Shown here piece after piece: positions 23,822 through 31,843 of a DNA stretch of 36,961 bases (positions are counted from its first letter, which is position 1; each line of letters begins with the position of its first letter). The notes under the pieces are model-generated. The model was not told where the DNA came from and did not search any database. It worked only from the letters and a program-made list of their open reading frames with translations. Source of the DNA: Candidatus Aminicenantota bacterium. Lineage in GTDB: Bacteria > Acidobacteriota > Aminicenantia > Aminicenantales > Aminicenantaceae. The stretch lies in the NCBI GenBank assembly GCA_011049545.1, contig DRHQ01000156.1, positions 1 to 36,961 on the forward strand, given 5' to 3'. The position numbers were made by a program, and so were the translations under genes.

Positions 23822-24304
23822 ATGAAAAAAATCATCACAATAACCTTCTCCTTGATGTTATTAGTAAGTTTTCTTTGTTCTCAAAGCGTTGTCGAATTAG
23901 CCAAAACCGAGAAAGAAAGAAGGGCAAAGCTTAAGGGGAAAAAAGCCGTTGTTGTAACCAACGTTGATCTTAGGAATCTTAAAAAACGGGAAGCTGTGTC
24001 AATTATCGAGCCTGCATTTGATGAGGCTAGTTTATCACTCCCGGTTGAAGAAATTGAGCAAGACGATACTGAAGAGCAAGCAAGTCTTAACGCGAATTGG
24101 AACAAGGCAAATGAACGCGCTAGCCTCTTAACTTTAAGGGTGAAAGAACTGCAGCAGAGGTTCTTCAGCTTCGAAAACCAGTATGACAGAGCAGAGATGC
24201 AGAGAGAAATGGTCCAAGCATTGCAGAAACTTCAGCAAGCTAAACAAAATGCTGAAACGGCCAAGAGAGAGTTAGACCAGGGACGAATTAAGAGAAGGAA
24301 ATAA
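23822..24304 (+). CDS. Secreted coiled-coil protein of unknown function
   Basis: 160 residues. Signal peptide 1-20 (MKKIITITFSLMLLVSFLCS). The mature part starts VVELAKTEKERRAKLKGKKAVVVTN, then an acidic middle (about 60-90), then a coiled coil (about 92-150) rich in Gln, Lys and Glu, ending RIKRRK. Related secreted proteins beginning with an ELAKxEKERR motif occur in Acidobacteriota-type genomes, to my knowledge without known function. A ribosome site is hard to see. The C69 genes follow after 152 bp in the same direction and may have their own promoter. Confidence 0.6.
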   Translation: MKKIITITFSLMLLVSFLCSQSVVELAKTEKERRAKLKGKKAVVVTNVDLRNLKKREAVSIIEPAFDEASLSLPVEEIEQDDTEEQASLNANWNKANERASLLTLRVKELQQRFFSFENQYDRAEMQREMVQALQKLQQAKQNAETAKRELDQGRIKRRK

Positions 24305-24456
24305 CACCACTCCATCATCAAGCACACATTATAAAGCACAACGAGGGAAGATAATCCTTGAGATATGAGGTAGTATATCCCGATTCGTGTTATACGTGAA
24401 AAATTATAAAATTCTTTCTATATTTTAAGAATAAAAATTTTATAGGGAGTTAAAAC

Positions 24457-26220
24457 GTGAGTCTAAAAAAAATATTCTTAATATTTGGCTTGGCTCTTTC
24501 GATGCTGGCGCTAGTGGCAATCGTCTTTATATTTATTGTACCAGAAGGTAAGCAGCATGAATCCCTCCTGTCTGAACCGCCGGCAGAGGGCTGCACTGTA
24601 GTTATGGTCGGGAAAGATGCCTCAGCCGATAGTTCTGTAATGACCACGCATACAGCTGATTGCAGTATTTGTGATTGGACCTGGCATCATGTACCTGCAG
24701 CCGATCATGAAGCCGGCTCGATGCGTAAAATCTACCATATCTCACAGATCAAGACCTGGCCGCCAGATGTGGGCCTAAAATGGGATATGAACAAGGAAAA
24801 CTATACCGGTGTTGAAATCCCTCAAGTGCCTCATACTTATGCCTATCACCATGGAGTATTCGGATACATGAACGAACATCAACTGGCCATAGCAGAGTCG
24901 ACAATCGGCTGTCGCCGCAAGATGGAAAACTCTACGCCATCTGGCATATTTGATATAACAACGCTGACTCTGATTGCCATGGAGAGGTCTAAAACTGCAA
25001 GAGAGGCCATCAAGACTATGGGTAAGCTGGCTGAAAAACATGGATACGGGTTTCACGACACAGGAGAAATGCTCGCAGTGGCTGATCCGGATGAAGTCTG
25101 GATTTTTGAGATTATGCCGGTCGGACCCTTATGGACCCCAAAAAGCGGGAAACCAGGAACGGTATGGTGTGCCCAAAGGGTTCCGGATGATCAAGTCAGT
25201 GTCTGCCCGAATGAATCAAGAATTGGGAAGATCGATTTGGACGATAAGGATTATTTCTTGGCCTCATCGAATGTTATTTCCTATGCAGTAGAAAATGGTT
25301 ACTATAACCCTGAGAGAGGTGAACCGTTTAGTTGGAAGAAGGCCTACTCTCCCACCGAGGCCAGCGCCGCCAGCAGCAGAGGAACAAGAGCTCGCCTCTG
25401 GCGTTTTTTTGATCTTGTTGCCCCTTCCCGTAATTTTAGCCCGGAAACACCGAACATCGAATTCCCCTTCTCGGTGAAGCCGGACAAAAAACTTTCATTA
25501 CAAGATATTATGGACATAACACGAGACAAATACCAGGGAACAACTCTTGATCCGGCAGAGGGACTTAGAGGAGGGCCATTCAGCAACCCGAACTATCATC
25601 CCAGACCCGTTAAGGTTGAGGGCAAAGCTTACAATACCCCCCGAACAATAAGCGTCAACCGCGCAGAGTACACGACTGTCACCCAATGCAGAGAATGGTT
25701 ACCAGATCCAATCGGTGGCATCGTTTGGCTTGCCTTCGGTGCTCAGGACACATCATGTTACATGCCTCTGTATGCCGGGATAACAGCAATCCCTGAGTCC
25801 TTCAGTATCGGAGATCACTGGGTATTCAACAGAGAATCTGCAAGATGGGCGTTTGATTATGTTGATTTCCATACGCTGGTGGCCTACTCCCACGCTATAA
25901 AAGATGTCAAAAAGGCTCAGGCAGAATGGGAAAAGGCGGCAATAGAAAGAGTGCCTGCCATCGATATAACCGCTAAAGAACTGTACGGGCAGAACCAGAA
26001 GCTTGCAATCGAATATTTAACTGATTACTGTGTAAATAATGCCGAAGAAGTTATCGACGCCTGGTGGGAACTGGGCGACCGCTTGCTCGTCAAGTACAAT
26101 CACCTGAGCATTTATGATACAGAGAATAGAAAACGGACGAATTTGCCTTACCCTGAATCATGGTTTAAAGAGGTTATCAAATATCACAACCTGGAACCGC
26201 AAAAGCCAGCAAAAAAGTGA
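24457..26220 (+). CDS. C69-family (PepD-like) dipeptidase, first of a tandem pair
   Basis: 587 residues from a GTG; GGGAG lies seven bases before it. An N-terminal membrane segment (about 5-28) is followed by a short propeptide and C46 in EGCTVVMVGKDAS. In the C69/U34 family this cysteine becomes the N-terminal nucleophile (Ntn hydrolase) after autocleavage. Other family blocks: MTTHTADC, YGFHDTGEMLAVADPDEVWI, SSNVISYAVENGYY, SRGTRARLWRFFD and NRAEYTTVTQCREWLP. A local CxxCDWTW motif follows the HTADC block. It should hydrolyse dipeptides outside the cytoplasm. A close paralogue follows at 26305, sharing nearly all of these blocks; this is a tandem duplication. Confidence 0.88.
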   Translation: MSLKKIFLIFGLALSMLALVAIVFIFIVPEGKQHESLLSEPPAEGCTVVMVGKDASADSSVMTTHTADCSICDWTWHHVPAADHEAGSMRKIYHISQIKTWPPDVGLKWDMNKENYTGVEIPQVPHTYAYHHGVFGYMNEHQLAIAESTIGCRRKMENSTPSGIFDITTLTLIAMERSKTAREAIKTMGKLAEKHGYGFHDTGEMLAVADPDEVWIFEIMPVGPLWTPKSGKPGTVWCAQRVPDDQVSVCPNESRIGKIDLDDKDYFLASSNVISYAVENGYYNPERGEPFSWKKAYSPTEASAASSRGTRARLWRFFDLVAPSRNFSPETPNIEFPFSVKPDKKLSLQDIMDITRDKYQGTTLDPAEGLRGGPFSNPNYHPRPVKVEGKAYNTPRTISVNRAEYTTVTQCREWLPDPIGGIVWLAFGAQDTSCYMPLYAGITAIPESFSIGDHWVFNRESARWAFDYVDFHTLVAYSHAIKDVKKAQAEWEKAAIERVPAIDITAKELYGQNQKLAIEYLTDYCVNNAEEVIDAWWELGDRLLVKYNHLSIYDTENRKRTNLPYPESWFKEVIKYHNLEPQKPAKK

Positions 26221-26304
26221 AGAGCCCGAATGTTGAAACTTACTGAATAATAATTATAGCTTCATATAATTTTTTAAGCTTGTCCCAAAGTGAGGAGGTA
26301 AAAG

Positions 26305-28077
26305 ATGAATTTAAAAAAGTTATTTTTAATCGTGTGCATATTGTTTGCTACAGGGATCTTACTCAGTTCCCAGGTATCTACAACGCCAGAATGTGAAAAT
26401 TGTGATTCGGACCTGGCAGAGTTTCCAACTGATGGCTGTACTGTAATCATCGTCGGAAAAGATGCCTCGGTGGATGGCTCTGTAATGACCACCCATACCT
26501 GTGATTGCAATATGTGTGACTGGACCTGGCGTTATGTGCCTGCAGCAGATCATGAATCCGGCTCGGTGCGCAAAATCTATCACATATCACAGTATGAGAC
26601 ATGGCCCCCAGCGGAAGGGCTTAAATGGGAAAAATATAAGGATGACTTTACCGGTCTTGAAATTCCTCAAATACCACATACTTATGCTTATTTTCATGGG
26701 ATGTTCGGGTACATGAATGATCAGCAACTGGCTATATCGGAATCAACTATCGGTTGCCGCGATAAGATGAAAAATTCGACTCCCTCTGCCAAAATTGACC
26801 TGTCAATGCTGACCCTACTTGCTGTGGAGAGATGCAGGACAGCACGCGAGGCCATCAGGTTCATGGGGAAAATAACCGAAAAGCACGGATACGGATTTCA
26901 CGACGATGGAGAGATGCTCGCAGTATCTGATCCGAACGAAGTCTGGATCTTTGAGATTATGCCCGTTGGGCCGTTGTGGACCCCGAAAAGTGGTAAGCCA
27001 GGCTCAATATGGTGCGCCCAGAGAGTGCCTGATGACCACGTCAGTGTCTGCCCGAATGAATCCAGGATAGGAGAAATCAATCTCAAGAATCCGGATTACT
27101 TCATGGCTTCCTCGAATGTCATCTCTTATGCCGTTAAGAACGGCTACTATGACCCAAAGATTGGTGAACCCTTTAACTGGAAAAAAGCCTACTCTCCTAG
27201 TGAGTATAGCGCGACCAGCTCCAGAGGAACGCGTGTCCGTCTCTGGCGATTTTTTGATATTGTGGCTCCCTCCAGCAAAATCAGCCCGGATACACCTAAC
27301 ATGGAGCTTCCCTTCTCGGTAAAGCCAGATAATAAACTTTCGGTACAGGATGTGATGAACATCACCCGGGATAAGTGCGAAGGCACACCGTTTGATCCGG
27401 TTAGAGGTCTTCAAGGCGGACCATTCAAGAACCCGAACTACCTTCCCCGACCTTTTAAACTTGATGATCTGACCTATAATACCACCCGATTCATAAGTGT
27501 GAACAGAGCAGAATACGTAACCGTCACCCAGTGCAGGGACTGGTTGCCGGATATAATCGGAGGGATAGTATGGCTGGCATTTGGCGCTCAGGACACATCC
27601 TGTTTCATGCCTCTTTATGCTGGCATTACCAAAATACCGGAGTCATTTAAGATCGGAGACCACTGGGAATTCGACAGGAAATCTGCGCGCTGGGCATTTG
27701 ATTATGTGGATTTTCATGCGCAGGTGGTCTACTCGCATGCCATCAAAGATGTAAGAAAGGCTCAAGAAAAGTGGGAAGGGAGCGCTGTAGCTAAGACACT
27801 CACCGTCGATAAATTCGCTCATGAACTCTATAAGAAGGACCCAGCCGAAGCAAGACAATTTTTAACCGACTACTGCGTAAATAATGCGAACAGAGTTATC
27901 GATGCCTGGTGGGAACTAGGTGACCAATTGCTCGTCAAATACAACCACTTATGGCTTTATGACATCAAAACGAGAAAAACGAACAAATTAGAGTTTCCTG
28001 AATGGTGGCTCAGGGAACTCGTCAAGTATGATAAGCTGGAGCCACAGGAACCACCCAAAAAGAAGGAAGACAAATAA
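26305..28077 (+). CDS. C69-family (PepD-like) dipeptidase, second of a tandem pair
   Basis: 590 residues; AGGAGGT lies five bases before the ATG. Signal sequence 1-22, then a short region with CENC (residues 30-33) absent from the first copy, and the predicted nucleophile C45 in DGCTVIIVGKDAS. The blocks of the first copy recur (HTCDCNMCDWTW, YGFHDDGEMLAVSDPNEVWI, SRGTRVRLWRFFD). Differences cluster at the signal region, the stretch before CVNNA and the C-terminal end, which is lysine-rich (KKKEDK). Different leader and surface regions suggest separate localisation or specificity. The DUF6305-like gene follows 29 bp later and is probably co-transcribed. Confidence 0.88.
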   Translation: MNLKKLFLIVCILFATGILLSSQVSTTPECENCDSDLAEFPTDGCTVIIVGKDASVDGSVMTTHTCDCNMCDWTWRYVPAADHESGSVRKIYHISQYETWPPAEGLKWEKYKDDFTGLEIPQIPHTYAYFHGMFGYMNDQQLAISESTIGCRDKMKNSTPSAKIDLSMLTLLAVERCRTAREAIRFMGKITEKHGYGFHDDGEMLAVSDPNEVWIFEIMPVGPLWTPKSGKPGSIWCAQRVPDDHVSVCPNESRIGEINLKNPDYFMASSNVISYAVKNGYYDPKIGEPFNWKKAYSPSEYSATSSRGTRVRLWRFFDIVAPSSKISPDTPNMELPFSVKPDNKLSVQDVMNITRDKCEGTPFDPVRGLQGGPFKNPNYLPRPFKLDDLTYNTTRFISVNRAEYVTVTQCRDWLPDIIGGIVWLAFGAQDTSCFMPLYAGITKIPESFKIGDHWEFDRKSARWAFDYVDFHAQVVYSHAIKDVRKAQEKWEGSAVAKTLTVDKFAHELYKKDPAEARQFLTDYCVNNANRVIDAWWELGDQLLVKYNHLWLYDIKTRKTNKLEFPEWWLRELVKYDKLEPQEPPKKKEDK

Positions 28078-28106
28078 TTTTGTGCTGTAAGGAGATGGTG
28101 TTTCAA

Positions 28107-28772
28107 ATGAAAAAATTAAAGATATTAGGTTTAACTTTGCCCCTCTCTTTTATTCTTTTCCTCGGTCTAACGATGCCTGGTTTTGCAGAGACAGAAATCT
28201 CTAAAGCTAAATTGCCTGTGCTAACAACTTCTGCCGGTCAAAGCCCAGATGTTACAACAGTGAACATCGTTCTCGAAGAGGCAGGAATAAAATACGATTA
28301 CTGCGACGTGCCTAATGTTGAAATTGTTGATGCGGGAGTAGGCCTTGCAGGAAAAGAATCCGGTACTGGCTTTCATGTTGAGATTTATACCGACATGGAA
28401 AAATTTCCTGAAGGCACTCCTTATAAAACAGTGATTATAGCTATCGGGGCCAGCTTAAAAGGTATGGGAGCATCAGGCCTCACTGTAGAAAAAGAAGTAA
28501 GCCGGTTGAAAAAGATCATTGATAATTGTAAGAAAAAAAAGATCTTCATCATTGCCGTACATGTTGGAGGTACTTCAAAAAGAGGTGCTCCGGGCAGCGA
28601 CAACGAAAGAATGATCGACGCGGTAGCTCCTTACGCAGACTATCTCATAGTATCCGGAGATGGGAACAAGGACGGACGGTTTGATACTATAGCTAAAGAT
28701 AATGAAATCCCTCTGACTCAGATCGAGTACGCTCTGGACCTGGTCGACATCTTCAAACAGGTTTTTAAGTAA
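28107..28772 (+). CDS. Secreted DUF6305-like protein
   Basis: 221 residues from the ATG at 28107, chosen because it gives a normal signal peptide (MKKLKILGLTLPLSFILFLG, cleavage after FAE or nearby). The longer frame opens at a TTG (28080) without a ribosome site, and the AAGGAG at 28089-28094 lies inside it. The mature part begins LPVLTTSAGQSPDVTTVNIVLEEAG, has TVIIAIGASLKGMGASG and GGTSKRGAPGSDN, and looks like a Rossmann-type alpha/beta fold. I recall this pattern from DUF6305 proteins but am only moderately sure. It follows the second dipeptidase by 29 bp. Function unknown; the pairing suggests a role with peptide handling. Confidence 0.65.
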   Translation: MKKLKILGLTLPLSFILFLGLTMPGFAETEISKAKLPVLTTSAGQSPDVTTVNIVLEEAGIKYDYCDVPNVEIVDAGVGLAGKESGTGFHVEIYTDMEKFPEGTPYKTVIIAIGASLKGMGASGLTVEKEVSRLKKIIDNCKKKKIFIIAVHVGGTSKRGAPGSDNERMIDAVAPYADYLIVSGDGNKDGRFDTIAKDNEIPLTQIEYALDLVDIFKQVFK

Positions 28773-29206
28773 AATTCGGGGTTAGACCTTTCATACTTTT
28801 ATTATTTGCAGGCTTGATGAATCAAGCCCCTATAAACGAATCAAGCCAACCTGTAGAGAATACAAAAAAAACTATAATATAAATTCATTTTCATTGTTCC
28901 CTGGCGATGCTTGCATCATGTAAAATTAGCGTTGACTTTTCTTCTTCTTAATTGAAAATTAGCCAAGCAGCAACAATCCAAATAAGGCAAAACTCTCCAG
29001 CCTAAAATTTCATTAAGAAAGAATAGGTTTGTTGACAGCCGGCACACTTTTATGTTTTTATGTTTTAGAATCTTTTCTGTATGAAATTTTGACTTCTTTA
29101 GATTATGGAGGAAGGAAGGAAACCGAATCGCCAGGATTATGCTGGTCGAAATATAGCTACTTATTCATAAGATTGTCAGGAAATTTAATATATAGGAGAA
29201 AGTTTA
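28773..29206. other. Intergenic region before the cupin gene
   Basis: 434 bp. It contains a GGGGTTAGACC half-element near 28779, palindromic repeat copy G (28808-28833), a GATGC-TT-GCATC dyad (28906-28917) and isolated TTGACA/TTGACT hexamers (29032, 28953) without a properly placed -10. No gene is supported. Confidence 0.5.
28808..28833 (+). repeat. Palindromic repeat, copy G
   Basis: GGCTTGAT/ATCAAGCC stem intact, flanks diverged (GCA before, CCTAT after). There is no T-run on either strand, so it is not a terminator. Confidence 0.8.
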
Positions 29207-29587
29207 ATGCGACATATTCGAGCAAAACAATACGAGAATCCTCCTGCTTATATTACGACTAAAACCTCACCTATAGATCCTATTCCGGAAGATTCTTTAA
29301 TCTGTGATTATGGCATCGACACTTTATCCGAAGGAGCATCTTCAGATCTGCATTACCATGATTGTGATGAATGGTGGATCATCATCAGCGGCCGTGCCCT
29401 CGTTACTGGTTCATTTGATTCTACCGAGGCCGGTCCAGGTGATATGATATTCACTCCCATGGGAGAAACCCACAGGGTTGAAGCTCTCAGCCTAGTGACT
29501 CTCGCCTGGTTTGAAGGTCCTCTTAGGGGCCGAAAACGCAAAGGGCATCTCCACCTTGATACCGAAGAGATAGAAAAATTGTATTAG
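29207..29587 (+). CDS. Small cupin-domain protein
   Basis: 126 residues; AGGAG lies nine bases before the ATG. A single cupin_2 fold covers about 20-110. The first motif is HYHDCDEWW (two His and a Glu as metal ligands) and the second GDMIFTPMGETHRV, which supplies the remaining His. No signal peptide, so cytoplasmic. Single cupins may bind sugars, amino acids or act as isomerases or dioxygenases; the sequence does not decide. It is convergent with the S9C peptidase gene, with a 16-bp gap that carries a CCTGACCCCG half-element. Confidence 0.8.
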   Translation: MRHIRAKQYENPPAYITTKTSPIDPIPEDSLICDYGIDTLSEGASSDLHYHDCDEWWIIISGRALVTGSFDSTEAGPGDMIFTPMGETHRVEALSLVTLAWFEGPLRGRKRKGHLHLDTEEIEKLY

Positions 29588-29603
29588 GAAGCCTGACCCC
29601 GTT

Positions 29604-31514
29604 CTATTGTTGTGTTTCTGCTTCTACTCTGCCTCCTAAATGCTTGCCAAGAAATTTCTCCATTGCCCTGTAGAAATCAAATCGATTCTCTTCGTTGCGG
29701 AAACCATGTCCTTCATTTTCTTTTACCATATATTCAACCTCAATACCCCGTTTTTTCAGGGCTTCCACGATCTGGTCTGATTCCTGTTTATTCACCCTGG
29801 GATCATTGGCCCCTTGAGCTACAAACAAGGGAGCTTTAATTTTATCAGCATGGAAAATGGGGGAAGTTCTCTCCAACAATTCCTTATCCTTTTCGGGATG
29901 ACCAATCATTTCGTACATCATCTCCCTCATTGGTTCCCAATAGGGTGGAATGGTCTTTAATATTGTAAACCAGCTAGAAACACCAACGTAATCCACACCG
30001 CAAGCATATAGATCAGGAGTAAATGCTACTCCTGCCAGAGTGCAGTACCCTCCGTAAGAACCGCCGTAAATACCGATACGTTCCGGATCAGCAATTCCCT
30101 GTTCTATCAGCCATTCTACTCCGTCGGTTATATCATCCTGTATGGCCAGTCCCGATTGTTTAAAACCGGCTTCCCAGAACTTGCGTCCATAGCCGGTAGA
30201 AGTTCTGAAATTCACCTGCAAGACTGCATAACCTCGATTAGCAAGGAATTGCACATCTGACCTATAGCCCCACGTATCTCTGGCCCAGGGACCACCATGA
30301 GGATTGACGACAACAGGAAGCTTATTAGCTTTCATGCCCTTGGGCACGGTTAAATATCCATGAATGGTTAATCCATCCCGTGATTTGTAAGTGATCGGCT
30401 TCATTTCAGACAACTCATCTTCATTCAGCCAGGGACTGATATCCACCAGCTTTTTGAAGTCATTCGTATCGCGATTAAAGTAATAATAGGAGCCAAGCGA
30501 TCTGTCGCTGTAGGTTCTCACCAGGACTTTCCTCTCATCTTTACTTCGGCTTACGATAAAAACTTCATACCCTGGAAGCCGCTCTTCAAGTCCTTTCTGC
30601 AATGTCTTTCTCTCATCATCAAAGAAATGATAATGTCCTTTATCGACCGTATAAGTGACGCCTGTAATTTTCTTCCGCTTATCCGATTTTAATAAACCAG
30701 CAACATCAACTTCAGGGTGTTCGTATAATAATTTAGTGTGTTTTTTATTTTTGATATCGTATTCATATATAGCTGTTTTATCCCGGCCTATATTGGAAGC
30801 AACATAAAGGTTTTTATTGTCGAACGTAAAGAATAAAGGTGACATGGATTCTTTGAAATTTGTTGTAACCAAAGCCTGGAACTCATCTTTTTCGGTATCA
30901 CGGTAAAGAACACTTTGGTTAACACCATCTGAGGTCACAGCTACTCTCAAATTGCCGTCATGATCGGTATACCATTCCATGATATTTCCTGGATTTTGAG
31001 CTACCATATTCATCTTGCCTGTGACGACGTTTATACGGTAAGCATCAAACACACGAGGATCACGCTTATTCATCGAGATCAGCATGTGCTCGTCATCATT
31101 TTTTAGCCTATCAATCAGCCCCACTCTCACTTTTTCAAAGGGCGTAAGCTCTTTGCGATTAGAGCCGTCAATGTTGACTGCGTATAATCTGAAGTTTTCG
31201 TCCCCTGCAGTATCCTGCACATAAGCGATGCGATTATTATTTGCCCAATAATAGCCGGCAATATCTCTTTCCGTTGCACCGGTAATACGTGTAGCCTCTT
31301 CTTCCCCTATTTTTTGCACATGAACATTTAGCCGATTTTCCCAAGGTTTCAAAAAGGCGAGGTGGCTTCCATCAGGAGAAAGCCCAAACACAGCACTTTC
31401 AGGGTTCCGGAAAAAGTCTTTCATAGGAACAATGCGAGGCAGTTCCTCCTGGGGAGCACATCCAAAAATAAAAATAGATGCAACTACCAGTAATGAGATA
31501 ATTCGTGTACGCAT
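29604..31514 (-). CDS. S9C acylaminoacyl-peptidase-like prolyl oligopeptidase, lipoprotein
   Basis: 636 residues; GGGAGGAA lies four bases before the ATG. The signal ends IFIFGC with lipidation cysteine 19. An N-terminal beta-propeller (about 35-370, opening with SPDGSHLAFL) leads to an alpha/beta-hydrolase with S486 (GGSYGG), D571 (GANDPRV) and H603 (NEGHGF), a full triad. The class releases acylated or other N-terminal residues, or cuts short peptides. Here it should act outside the inner membrane. Candidate promoter at 31545-31571. Confidence 0.93.
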   Translation of the reverse strand: MRTRIISLLVVASIFIFGCAPQEELPRIVPMKDFFRNPESAVFGLSPDGSHLAFLKPWENRLNVHVQKIGEEEATRITGATERDIAGYYWANNNRIAYVQDTAGDENFRLYAVNIDGSNRKELTPFEKVRVGLIDRLKNDDEHMLISMNKRDPRVFDAYRINVVTGKMNMVAQNPGNIMEWYTDHDGNLRVAVTSDGVNQSVLYRDTEKDEFQALVTTNFKESMSPLFFTFDNKNLYVASNIGRDKTAIYEYDIKNKKHTKLLYEHPEVDVAGLLKSDKRKKITGVTYTVDKGHYHFFDDERKTLQKGLEERLPGYEVFIVSRSKDERKVLVRTYSDRSLGSYYYFNRDTNDFKKLVDISPWLNEDELSEMKPITYKSRDGLTIHGYLTVPKGMKANKLPVVVNPHGGPWARDTWGYRSDVQFLANRGYAVLQVNFRTSTGYGRKFWEAGFKQSGLAIQDDITDGVEWLIEQGIADPERIGIYGGSYGGYCTLAGVAFTPDLYACGVDYVGVSSWFTILKTIPPYWEPMREMMYEMIGHPEKDKELLERTSPIFHADKIKAPLFVAQGANDPRVNKQESDQIVEALKKRGIEVEYMVKENEGHGFRNEENRFDFYRAMEKFLGKHLGGRVEAETQQ

Positions 31515-31544
31515 AATTTCCTCCCTTAATTAAATTGAAAAAAT

Positions 31545-31571
31545 AATATATCATCCTCTTTTTTTTAACAA
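31545..31571 (-). promoter_or_regulatory. Candidate promoter of S9C gene
   Basis: On the minus strand: TTGTTA (31566-31571), 15-bp spacer ending TGA, TATATT (31545-31550). The short spacer weakens it. Confidence 0.4.
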
Positions 31572-31603
31572 GCGGAAAAACGAGGATGCCAACTAAAATC
31601 TAA

Positions 31604-31636
31604 AAATGTACTATCTAAAGTTTGGAAATGTACTAT
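31604..31636 (+). repeat. Pair of AAATGTACTAT direct repeats, 22 bp apart
   Basis: AAATGTACTAT at 31604-31614 and 31626-31636, with similar flanks (CTA/TTA after). The 22-bp period is two helical turns. It may be a regulator site pair or an old insertion-sequence end. Confidence 0.55.
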
Positions 31637-31696
31637 TTAGACTCTCAAAGTGCTCTAAATATGGTCTTAAATTCTAAGCCTTTATTTATTTAACTT

Positions 31697-31725
31697 TTGA
31701 CATCAAATTTTTCCTTTGCTAAAGT
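31697..31725 (+). promoter_or_regulatory. Promoter of M14 carboxypeptidase gene
   Basis: TTGACA (31697-31702), 17-bp T-rich spacer ending TGC, TAAAGT (31720-31725). Confidence 0.7.
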
Positions 31726-31843
31726 AGACGTTCGATTAATCAAACGCCTGCATAAGGCTTTTCTATGGTTATCGTGGAAGCGGAGTGCTTTGACAGACAG
31801 AAAAACAAATTTCTACCCCCTGATCGGGAAAAGGAAGGATTTC

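Larger units (their letters stand above)
31515..31843. other. Divergent region between S9C and M14 genes
   Basis: 329 bp. It holds a candidate minus promoter (31545-31571), a pair of 11-bp direct repeats (31604-31636), a strong plus promoter (31697-31725) and a leader of about 112 nt for the M14 gene. No coding sequence is supported. Confidence 0.6.

Noticed and set aside
29032..29060. TTGACA upstream of the cupin gene as promoter
   Set aside because: No acceptable -10 at 15-19 bp.
29029..29262. 77-residue ORF before the cupin gene
   Set aside because: No ribosome site and it overlaps the cupin start; composition is not protein-like.
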